Of a stretch of 64,000 nucleotides of DNA, positions 57,950 through 64,000 are shown one piece after another. The stretch lies in contig LR732703.1 in NCBI GenBank assembly GCA_902506565.1, positions 3,702,256-3,766,255 on the forward strand, given 5' to 3'. Below the pieces are notes generated by a model, which was not told the DNA's origin, did not search any database, and saw only the letters and a program-made list of their open reading frames with translations. Position 1 is the stretch's first letter. Each line of letters opens with the position of its first letter. This DNA comes from Burkholderiales bacterium 8X (GTDB lineage: Bacteria; Pseudomonadota; Gammaproteobacteria; Burkholderiales; Burkholderiaceae_C). A program made the translations under genes and the position numbers.

Positions 57950-58054
57950 CGAAGGTGTTCCTTTTCTGGTGAAGGCGACGAGATGCGCCGGCGGCATCGA
58001 ACGCTGCCGGGTCTCCGCTCTCGTCTCTGCGATGCATTGTGGAAGCCGAAGACT

Positions 58055-58080
58055 CATTCGGCGAGTTTCCTTACCGAATG
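58055..58080. promoter_or_regulatory. Inverted repeat in the thiolase/LysR divergent region
   Basis: CATTCGG (58055-58061) and CCGAATG (58074-58080) form a perfect 7-base dyad with a 12-base spacer. It sits between the divergent genes, next to the T-N11-A site, and may be a second regulator-binding site. Confidence 0.4.
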
Positions 58081-58086
58081 ACCAAT

Positions 58087-58101
58087 ATTCATAATCCGAA
58101 T
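58087..58101. promoter_or_regulatory. LysR-type T-N11-A operator candidate
   Basis: ATTC-N7-GAAT gives the T-N11-A dyad recognised by LysR regulators. It lies 36 bases before the LysR gene start and ~140 bases before the divergent thiolase gene, the usual position for autoregulation plus control of a divergent operon. Confidence 0.5.
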
Positions 58102-58136
58102 ACGCTCAACCCGATGCCGACTGCCGACCGAGCCCC

Positions 58137-59042
58137 ATGAACCTGCGCACCCTGGACCTCAACCTGCTGCTGATCTTCGATGCGATCTACAACGAGCGGA
58201 GCATCTCGAAGGCCGCGCTGAAGCTGCATCTGTCGCAGCCGACCGTAAGCAATGCATTGGCCAGGCTGCGGGAGCGGTTGCAGGACGAGCTTTTCGAGCG
58301 CAGCTCGCAGGGCATGCTGCCCACGGTGCGGGCCAAGACGCTGGCCGAGCCGATTCGCCAGGCGCTGGACGTGCTGGAGCGCGGGTTTCGTGCGGACGAC
58401 CAGTTCGACTTCGCGAACTCCGACCGGGAGTTCGTCATCGCCGTCGAGGACTACGGCGAGACCATCATCCTGCCGCGCTTCGTCGACTGGCTCGCCAAGG
58501 TCGCGCCGCGAATCCGCATTCGCATCCGTCCGGAATCCGCGGCGTTGCTCAAGGGCGAGATGCGGGACGGTTCGGTCGACCTGGCGCTCGACTATTTCAC
58601 GCTTCGGGAGAACGGCTTCTCGAACACCTGCGTGCTGACCGAGACCCTGCTCAGCCTCTCGAGGCGCGACCATCCGGTGGTGGCCGAGCGATTGAGCCTC
58701 GAAACCTACCTGTCGCTGCGACACGTGGTGCTCGCGCCACGGACCAGCATGATGCCGATGATCGACCTGGCACTCTCGAAGCGCGGCCAGAAGCGGCATA
58801 TCGCGGTGACCGTGCCGCACTTCCTGTCGATGCCGATGATGGTGCAGACCTCCGACATGATCTGCACCCTGCCGCGCCGGATGGCGCACCTGTATGCCGA
58901 TCACTTTCACCTCAAGGCACACACCGTGCCGCTGCGGATTCCGCGCTTTCCGGTGTATGTGATCTGGCACGACTCGGTCGATGGCGATGCGAGCCACCAA
59001 TGGTTTCGCAACCATCTGGTGGAGTTCTGCCAGCGGCTTTGA
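58137..59042 (+). CDS. LysR-family transcriptional regulator
   Basis: 301 residues. Winged HTH at 1-65: LRTLDLNLLLIFDAIYNERS, AALKLHLSQPTVSNALARLR, FERSSQGMLPT. The effector domain (~90-300) is of the NahR/PcpR/LinR group (REFVIAVEDYGETIILPRFV, HVVLAPRTSMMPMIDLAL). It diverges from the thiolase/DUF35/dehydrogenase/ligase/Bug run, so it probably activates that operon in response to its substrate or an intermediate. A T-N11-A site lies upstream. Confidence 0.9.
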   Translation: MNLRTLDLNLLLIFDAIYNERSISKAALKLHLSQPTVSNALARLRERLQDELFERSSQGMLPTVRAKTLAEPIRQALDVLERGFRADDQFDFANSDREFVIAVEDYGETIILPRFVDWLAKVAPRIRIRIRPESAALLKGEMRDGSVDLALDYFTLRENGFSNTCVLTETLLSLSRRDHPVVAERLSLETYLSLRHVVLAPRTSMMPMIDLALSKRGQKRHIAVTVPHFLSMPMMVQTSDMICTLPRRMAHLYADHFHLKAHTVPLRIPRFPVYVIWHDSVDGDASHQWFRNHLVEFCQRL

Positions 59043-59117
59043 TGGACGGCAAGAGCCGCTCGCGCGGGCGTCGGCGACAGGCGTTCGGCCGAGCCTCGGC
59101 CCCGTCTCAGCTCTGCC

Positions 59118-59657
59118 TCAGCTCTGCGAGATGCGTGCGAGGTTTCGCTTCAGCCAGCCCTGCGCCGCGCCGCTCTCGACGTCCGGACCGGCTCCGCCGG
59201 CAGCCTCGACCGGCGCCGGGCCCGCGACGGCGGACTCGAAGCGGTCGAAGAATTCGGTCGACAGTTTTTTCGCCACGCCGTCGATCAGGCGGCTGCCGAG
59301 CTGCGCCAGCTTGCCGCTGATCTGCGTCTGCGCGGCGTAGTTGAGGCGCGTCGCATCGCCCTCGGCCGTGAGCACGACGGTCGACGATCCCTTGGCGAAG
59401 CCGATCGCGCCGCCGTTGCCTTCGAAGCTCAGCGTGCACGACTCCGGCGGCACCGAGTCGAGGATGTTCAGCTTGCCGGACATCCTAGCCTTCATCGGCC
59501 CGATGGCGGTGGTCATCCTGATGGCATACGAGCCCTCGCCGGTCATCGACACCTCTTCTCCACCCGGAATGCATTGCTTCAGCACCTCGGGGTCGAACAA
59601 GCCGCGCCAGACCACTTCGATGGGCGCTCCGAGCACTCTTTCGCCGACGATTTCCAT
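59118..59657 (-). CDS. CoxG-like SRPBCC-fold protein
   Basis: 179 residues. The CoxG family pattern: GERVLGAPIEVVWRGLFDPE, QCIPGGEEVS, MKARMSGKLNILDSVPPE, SYAIRMTTAIGP, and LAQLGSRLIDGVAKKL. A helix with Ala/Pro linker and a short amphipathic end (WLKRNLARI) complete it. CoxG anchors molybdenum hydroxylases to the membrane in CO oxidisers, but no such enzyme is coded here. It lies 18 bases after the ABC permease. The end of the gene has a tandem CTCAGCTCTGC duplication just past the stop. Confidence 0.85.
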   Translation of the reverse strand: MEIVGERVLGAPIEVVWRGLFDPEVLKQCIPGGEEVSMTGEGSYAIRMTTAIGPMKARMSGKLNILDSVPPESCTLSFEGNGGAIGFAKGSSTVVLTAEGDATRLNYAAQTQISGKLAQLGSRLIDGVAKKLSTEFFDRFESAVAGPAPVEAAGGAGPDVESGAAQGWLKRNLARISQS

Positions 59658-59675
59658 GGACCTGATTCCTTCTTT

Positions 59676-60479
59676 CTAGATGCTGAGGATGGTCTGGCTG
59701 GCGCCATGGCCGCCGCGCTGCGAGACATGCCACGAGACCAGGAGCCTCTCCATGAGTTCGATCGCGGCGAAAAGGATGGTGCCCAGTACGCCGAGCAACA
59801 CCAGGGCCACGAAGACGCGCGGCGTCTCGAAGGCGCCCTGCGCCACCAGGATCACGTGGCCGAGACCGGTATCTCCCGCGACGAACTCGCCGACGATGGC
59901 GCCGACCAGCGCGAACGAAATGGCGACCTTCATGCCCGAGAGGATGCTGGGCAGCGCATTCGGCATGCGAACCTTCCAGAGCGCATCGACCTTGCTCGCA
60001 TGTGCGGCGCGCGCCATGTTCAGCATCTCGGGATCGATGGACTTGAGCCCCATGACCGTGGCGATGAGGATCGGGAACACCGCGATCATCATTCCGATGG
60101 CGATCTTCGATTCGACCCCCGTCCCCATCCAGATGACGAAGAGCGGCGCGAGCGCGACCTTCGGCACCGAGTTGAGGCCGACCAGGAAGGTATAGACCGT
60201 TTCTTCGAGAAAGCGCGAGTAGACGATGCCGATGCCGCAAGTCACACCGACGATCACCGCCACCAGGAAGCCGGCGAAGGTGGTCCACAAGGTGTAGAGG
60301 CTCTCCTTGAGGAAGAACTGCGGATAGGCGAGGAACTCCGCAATGATCTGGCTGGGCGCCGGCAGCAGGAAGGGCCTGATCTTGAAGACCTGCACCGCGA
60401 ACTGCCAGACCAGGCAGAAGAGCACCAGCATGATGATCAGCGACTTCTTGCGATTGAGCGCACTCAAGAGCTTTTGCAT
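59676..60479 (-). CDS. ABC transporter permease (nitrate/sulfonate/thiamine-precursor type)
   Basis: 267 residues with six hydrophobic segments. FLLPAPSQIIAEF near the start and the EAA-like cytoplasmic loop ARAAHASKVDALWKVRMPNALPSI are typical of SsuC/TauC-type permeases. Start 60479 (MQKLLSALNRKK) excludes an extended Pro/Ser-rich leader that overlaps the ATPase gene. It works with the ATPase and binding protein transcribed just before it. Confidence 0.92.
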   Translation of the reverse strand: MQKLLSALNRKKSLIIMLVLFCLVWQFAVQVFKIRPFLLPAPSQIIAEFLAYPQFFLKESLYTLWTTFAGFLVAVIVGVTCGIGIVYSRFLEETVYTFLVGLNSVPKVALAPLFVIWMGTGVESKIAIGMMIAVFPILIATVMGLKSIDPEMLNMARAAHASKVDALWKVRMPNALPSILSGMKVAISFALVGAIVGEFVAGDTGLGHVILVAQGAFETPRVFVALVLLGVLGTILFAAIELMERLLVSWHVSQRGGHGASQTILSI

Positions 60480-60483
60480 GGCG

Positions 60484-61326
60484 TCAGACCCCCTTGAAGA
60501 TGCCGAGATCGGCGAAGGTGGCGCGGATCTGGGCGGTGTACTGCCCGAAGGCGGGCGTCTCGCGCACCTCGAGTCCACGCGGTCGCGGGAGATCGATGTC
60601 GATGGTCTGTGCGATCCGGCCCGGGTTGCGCGACATCACCACCACCCGGTCGCCGAGGTAGACCGCCTCGGTGATCGAATGGGTAATGAAGACCACCGTC
60701 TTGCCGGTTTCGAGCCAGGTGCGCTGCAGTTCGAAGTTGAGTTCGTCCCGCGTCATCGCATCCAGCGCGCCGAAGGGCTCGTCCATCAGGAGCAGGTCGG
60801 GGTCGACCAGCAGCGCGCGGCAGATCGAGACCCGCTGGCGCTGTCCACCGGAAAGCTCCCACGGGAAGCGCTCGGCATAGGCGGCCAGGTCGAACTTGTC
60901 GAGCAACTGGATCGCGCGTTCGCGGTATGCACCGCGGTCGAGCTTGAGGAACTCCGCCGAGATCAGGATGTTGTCGAGCACGGTGCGCCAGTCCAGCAGG
61001 AGATCGCGCTGGAAGACCACGCCCATTTTTTCGGGCGGCGCCGTGACCCTCTGACCGCGGACCAGCAGCTTGCCGCCCGAGATGCCCTCGAGTCCGGCGA
61101 TGCACTTCAGGAGCGTGCTCTTGCCGCATCCGCTCGGCCCCAGCACGCTCAGGAACTCGCCGCGCCGGATGCTGAGGTCGACATCGCGCAAGGCGTAGAC
61201 ATCGCCGCCCTTCTTCGACGGATAGATCTTGTCCAGGCCGGCGATGTCCACATACGCGTCCTGCTGTTGCGGCCGCGCCGCAGCGGTCGGCGGTGCGTGC
61301 CCGGTCATGTTGTTCGGCATCAGCAT
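60484..61326 (-). CDS. ABC transporter ATP-binding protein
   Basis: 280 residues. Walker A GPSGCGKSTLLK (~65-76), Q-loop VVFQRDLLLDW, signature LSGGQRQRVSICRALL, Walker B LLLMDEPFGALD, switch His in VFITHSITEA. A SsuB/TauB-like ATPase energising the adjacent permease. The start is uncertain: ATGs at 61326, 61320 and 61308 all precede the conserved part with no clear ribosome site. 61326 lies 4 bases after the binding-protein stop. Confidence 0.92.
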   Translation of the reverse strand: MLMPNNMTGHAPPTAAARPQQQDAYVDIAGLDKIYPSKKGGDVYALRDVDLSIRRGEFLSVLGPSGCGKSTLLKCIAGLEGISGGKLLVRGQRVTAPPEKMGVVFQRDLLLDWRTVLDNILISAEFLKLDRGAYRERAIQLLDKFDLAAYAERFPWELSGGQRQRVSICRALLVDPDLLLMDEPFGALDAMTRDELNFELQRTWLETGKTVVFITHSITEAVYLGDRVVVMSRNPGRIAQTIDIDLPRPRGLEVRETPAFGQYTAQIRATFADLGIFKGV

Positions 61327-61330
61327 CGGA

Positions 61331-62320
61331 CTACTTGAGGAGCAGGTCGTTGGTGTAGTACTGACCCGGCTGGAGCCCGGTCTTGAGCGCGCCGGCATCC
61401 TTCATCGACTTGATCGCTTGCTGCCAGTCCTCGTCGCTCTGCAGGCCGAAGCGAAGGTTCTTGCCGCTCGGCGAATCGAAGAACGGGCGGTACTGGACGA
61501 TCTGCTCATGCAGAACGGTGCGGTCGAGCTTGGCATTGGGACGCTGGGCGATGATGGCGTCGACCGCCTCGTCGATGTGGCCCGCGTAGATGTACTCCCA
61601 GGTGCGCTGCTGGATCTGCGCGAACTTGGTGAGCGTTTCCTTGCGCTTGGCGAGCGTCTCCGGCCGGGTGACCAGGCCGAAGCTCGGGAACGCGATGCCG
61701 ACGTCGTTGAGCAGGATCGCGCGGCTCGGACGCATCTTCTCGGTGAGCGGCACGCCGAATGGCGCAAGCGACATGAAGCCGTCCGCATTGCCGGAGGCAT
61801 AGGTGGAAATCATCGCGGTCGGCGACACCATGCTGACGTTCGAACCATCGGCGCCCGCCGTCTTGAAGTAGGGCTTGACGAATGGCGCCCACGGGCTGGT
61901 CGCGAAGGTCACGAGCTTCTTGTTCGCCAGATCGCGGGCGGTCTTGGCATCCGACTTCGCGTCGACCATCACGGCCAGGTCACCCTTGCGAGCGAAGCCC
62001 GCAAAAGACACGAGGTCCAACCCGCCTTCGGCGGCGATGGCCATGTTGCCCAACTGCACCTGACCGACGTCGACATGGCCGGCAGCCACCATTTGCAGCG
62101 TCGCGATGGTGCCCGTGCCATCCTGCACGTCGACATCGAGCCCTGCTTCGTCGAACCACTTCTTCTGCTTGGCCAGATGCATGGCCGCATGGATGCCCCA
62201 TGGATAGAGATCGAGCCGCACGCTCAGCTTCTCGGCAGCCGCGGCGATGCCGGGCGTGGCGATGGCGAACACGGTGGCCGCTGCCAACAGACGGGTGCGA
62301 AGGGGGGTCTTGGTTTTCAC
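61331..62320 (-). CDS. ABC transporter substrate-binding protein (NMT1/SsuA-like)
   Basis: 329 residues with a signal peptide (MKTKTPLRTRLLAAATVF, cut near IAAAAEK). The binding fold of the NMT1/THI5 type: VRLDLYPWGIHAAMHLAKQK, WFDEAGLDVDVQDGTGTI, MVAAGHVDVGQVQLGNM, and FVKPYFKTAGADG. Ligands of the group include sulfonates, nitrate, pyrimidines and aromatic acids. It is the first gene of the importer operon. Confidence 0.9.
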   Translation of the reverse strand: MKTKTPLRTRLLAAATVFAIATPGIAAAAEKLSVRLDLYPWGIHAAMHLAKQKKWFDEAGLDVDVQDGTGTIATLQMVAAGHVDVGQVQLGNMAIAAEGGLDLVSFAGFARKGDLAVMVDAKSDAKTARDLANKKLVTFATSPWAPFVKPYFKTAGADGSNVSMVSPTAMISTYASGNADGFMSLAPFGVPLTEKMRPSRAILLNDVGIAFPSFGLVTRPETLAKRKETLTKFAQIQQRTWEYIYAGHIDEAVDAIIAQRPNAKLDRTVLHEQIVQYRPFFDSPSGKNLRFGLQSDEDWQQAIKSMKDAGALKTGLQPGQYYTNDLLLK

Positions 62321-62400
62321 GATGTTCCTCAGCTGGATTGCCGGAGCGCGTGCTCCGTGGGGTCGTTGAAGGTTTTCAGGCGTTCACGACGAGCAATTAT

Positions 62401-62416
62401 TTGACCGTCTCGTCAA
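62401..62416. promoter_or_regulatory. Dyad upstream of the ABC importer operon
   Basis: TTGAC (62401-62405) and GTCAA (62412-62416) form a perfect 5-base dyad around CGTCTC, in an AT-rich patch ~80 bases before the binding-protein gene. It is downstream of the possible sigma54 start site, a repressor-like position. Confidence 0.4.
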
Positions 62417-62442
62417 TTTGATACGCTCGCATACCCTGATTA

Positions 62443-62458
62443 AGCCAGAACCGTGCCA
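62443..62458 (-). promoter_or_regulatory. Candidate sigma54 promoter of the ABC importer operon
   Basis: On the minus strand TGGCACG, four bases, then TGGCT. The consensus is TGGCACG-N4-TTGCW, so all positions but one match, including the invariant GG at -24 and GC at -12 with correct spacing. Transcription would begin near 62431, ~110 bases before the binding-protein ATG at 62320. No sigma54 activator gene is in the window. Confidence 0.45.
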
Positions 62459-62469
62459 TCTATAAATTG

Positions 62470-62483
62470 ACTGTTCATACAGT
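62470..62483. promoter_or_regulatory. ACTGT-N4-ACAGT dyad between the ABC operon and the aldehyde dehydrogenase
   Basis: ACTGT (62470-62474), TCAT, ACAGT (62479-62483): a perfect dyad, nested in a wider GACTG...CAGTC pairing that runs to about 62491. It is in the AT-rich 244-base gap. The binding factor is unknown. Confidence 0.35.
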
Positions 62484-62564
62484 TATCAGTCGAAGGCACG
62501 ACGTCCGCACGAGCATGGCGCGACATCACGGTGCCTGATGCGCAGGGTTGGTGCGAATCGGCGC

Positions 62565-64000
62565 TCAAAGCGGACGGATCCCGATGAACTTGAGTTGCGA
62601 GAACTCCTCGATCGCATAGCGGATGCCTTCGCGCCCGAAGCCCGATGCCTTGGATCCGCCGAACGGGTACATGTCCAGACGGAACCGGCTCGCCTCGTTG
62701 ATCCAGAGGGCGCCGACGTCGAATCGCTCGGCGAAATCGAAGGCATGCTTGAGGCTGCGAGTGAAGAGCGCGCCCTGCAGGCCGAAGGGCGAGTCGTTGG
62801 CGAGGGCCAGCGCATGCTCGGCGTCATCCGCCTTTTGCACCACCACCATCGGGCCGAACAGTTCCTCGGACCAGATCGGGCTTTCGAGCGGCGCATCCAC
62901 CAGGATGCCCGGGCTCACGATGCTGCCGTCCTGGACGGGCTCGAGCGCGAACCGGGCACCCATCTCGATCGACCGGCGCGCCACCTGCATCACCCGGTCG
63001 GCAGCGGAGCGGCCGATCATCGGGCCGACGTCGACGCCGGCAAGCGATGCCGGCCCCACCTTGAGCGCCCGAGCCGCACGAACGAAATGCGCGAGGAAGT
63101 CGTCGTAGACCGGCGCTTCGACAATCACCCGCTGCGCCGACACGCACTGCTGGCCGGAAGCCTCGAAACCCGCCGACGCGATCCGCTTCGCCGCATCCTC
63201 GAGATCGGCATCGGCCAGCACCACGTTGGCGGAATTGGAGCCGAGTTCGGCGACGAACTTCTTGGCGCCGGCTGCCGCCACCAGCGCTTCGGCCGCAGCC
63301 GAGCCACCGGTGAACGACACCACCCGCACGTCCGGATGCGCGGCCAGCGCACGCGCAGGCACGCGATCGCCGACCACGACATTGAAAAGCCCGGGCGGAA
63401 GGCCCGCCTCGACGCAGAGGCCGGCGAGCCGGAGCGCGACGCGCGCGCCCGCCGGATGCGGTTTGGCGACGACCGCATTGCCTGCGGCCAGGGCCGGCAC
63501 CACCTTCTGCAGCAACAGGTTGACCGGCGCATTGAACGGCGTGATGGCCGCCACCACGCCATAGGGGACGCGCCTGACCATGCCCGCCCGACCAGCGCCG
63601 TTGGGCACGGTGTCGAGAGTCGGCGTCTCCACGCCCATCGATTGCAGGTGGGCGGCTGCGCCGCGAGTGAACTCGACGCCGCGGCCGACCTCGAACGACG
63701 CGGCCTTCATCGGCTTGCCGACGTCTTCGGAGACCAGCTGCGCCAGTTCGGGGGCACGTTCCTCGATGAGGTCGGCGGCAGCCCTCAGCCATCCGAGCCG
63801 CTGCCCGGTCGAGGCCGAGCGATGCTGCTTGAACGCTGCCAGCGCCGATGCCACGGCCATGCCCACGGCCTCTGCCGAGGCATCCTGCATCTCGACCGCA
63901 GCCCGGTCGTCGCTGGGCGAGGGCCACGAGAAGGTGCTTGCGCCTCTTGCGCTCTCTTCGCCTGCCGACCCGCCGCCGATGAAGTTCGAATGAATCGTCA
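62565..64000 (-). CDS. Aldehyde dehydrogenase family protein (start codon cut by window end)
   Basis: NAD(P)-dependent oxidation of an aldehyde to an acid. An ATG exists at 63890, but the same frame continues upstream through the typical N-terminal strand HSNFIGG, up to the last bases of the window, which read TG ACG ATT CAT. One more base would give ATG, so the real start is almost certainly at 64001 and the protein ~478 residues. Catalytic Glu in FVAELGSNSANVV, Cys in EASGQQCVSAQRV, NAD loop SFTGGSAAAEALV, and the C-terminal FGGSKASGFGREGI. GSNSA replaces the common GGKNP, as in lactaldehyde or sulfoacetaldehyde-type ALDH branches. The substrate is unknown. Confidence 0.92.
   Translation of the reverse strand, partial: TIHSNFIGGGSAGEESARGASTFSWPSPSDDRAAVEMQDASAEAVGMAVASALAAFKQHRSASTGQRLGWLRAAADLIEERAPELAQLVSEDVGKPMKAASFEVGRGVEFTRGAAAHLQSMGVETPTLDTVPNGAGRAGMVRRVPYGVVAAITPFNAPVNLLLQKVVPALAAGNAVVAKPHPAGARVALRLAGLCVEAGLPPGLFNVVVGDRVPARALAAHPDVRVVSFTGGSAAAEALVAAAGAKKFVAELGSNSANVVLADADLEDAAKRIASAGFEASGQQCVSAQRVIVEAPVYDDFLAHFVRAARALKVGPASLAGVDVGPMIGRSAADRVMQVARRSIEMGARFALEPVQDGSIVSPGILVDAPLESPIWSEELFGPMVVVQKADDAEHALALANDSPFGLQGALFTRSLKHAFDFAERFDVGALWINEASRFRLDMYPFGGSKASGFGREGIRYAIEEFSQLKFIGIRPL

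Noticed and set aside
59099..59133. Short tandem duplication CTCAGCTCTGC at the end of the CoxG-like gene taken as an attachment site
   Set aside because: Two 11-12 base copies next to each other without any integrase or element; most likely simple slippage.
62470..62483. LexA (SOS) box
   Set aside because: CTGT and ACAG are present but separated by 4 bases instead of 8, so it does not fit the LexA site; kept only as an unassigned dyad.

Overview
The window reads as chromosomal DNA of a high-GC betaproteobacterium, most likely Burkholderiales, family Comamonadaceae (Variovorax-like). This rests on the GC-rich codon use, the gene families present (Bug-type periplasmic receptor, BioY next to methylcrotonyl-CoA carboxylase, LRR-kinase, Ku/LigD, AceK beside a beta carbonic anhydrase) and a structured intergenic element at about 40.3-40.5 kb that resembles the dispersed repeats I know from that family. 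The genus is inference. I saw no rRNA, tRNA, CRISPR array, transposase, prophage or origin.

Layout. 1-3.5 kb (+): end of a D-glucarate pathway (gudD fragment, garL-type aldolase, garR-type reductase), then a lipoprotein and a small membrane protein. 3.5-8.7 kb (-): a hybrid sensor kinase translationally coupled to a RutR-like TetR regulator, a 56-residue membrane peptide, an intrinsic terminator and a proton-symport MFS carrier with an unusual loop insertion. 8.8-22.9 kb (-): a long leucine/isovalerate catabolic operon: isovaleryl-CoA dehydrogenase, acyl-CoA synthetase, methylcrotonyl-CoA carboxylase beta, methylglutaconyl-CoA hydratase, DUF4126, BioY, DUF1284, methylcrotonyl-CoA carboxylase alpha, then (after an inserted two-gene cassette) ghrA, HMG-CoA lyase, DUF1289 and a DsbA-fold isomerase. 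An AraC-type regulator diverges from its head.

The cassette at 11.6-13.4 kb is the best candidate for an uncharacterised system. It holds an OLD/RecF-like ATPase and a DUF4276 protein with TOPRIM-like acidic motifs, joined by a 4-base start/stop overlap. It contains stretches of visibly lower GC and sits in the middle of the leucine operon. Its architecture recalls ATPase-TOPRIM defence pairs.

24-36 kb (mostly -): HAD phosphatase, a DedA-rhodanese fusion, DUF3047 and YchJ proteins, then a run headed by a LiuR-like MerR regulator with a textbook MerR promoter: carbonic anhydrase, aceK, acetyl-CoA acetyltransferase, an M20 peptidase, an acyl-CoA dehydrogenase and an exported amidase. 36-40.3 kb (+): MBL hydrolase overlapping an LRR/Ser-Thr-kinase fusion, pseudouridine synthase, SDR.

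40.3-43.5 kb (-): Ku plus a LigD whose OB-fold and polymerase parts are missing because the reading frame runs into the dispersed repeat; then AlkB. 43.7-47.7 kb (+): cysteine hydrolase, NAD synthetase, SDR. 47.7-48.8 kb (-): two adjacent genes sharing a duplicated domain, one with a Met-rich hexapeptide repeat. 49.4-51.8 kb (+): membrane PQQ glucose-type dehydrogenase.

51.8-64 kb (mostly -): two acyl-CoA/aldehyde catabolic blocks. The first has a Bug receptor, NDP-forming acyl-CoA synthetase, GcdH-type dehydrogenase, DUF35 protein and thiolase-like enzyme, with a divergent LysR gene. The second has a CoxG-like protein, an NMT1-type ABC importer with a possible sigma54 promoter, and an aldehyde dehydrogenase whose start codon is cut by one base at the window edge.
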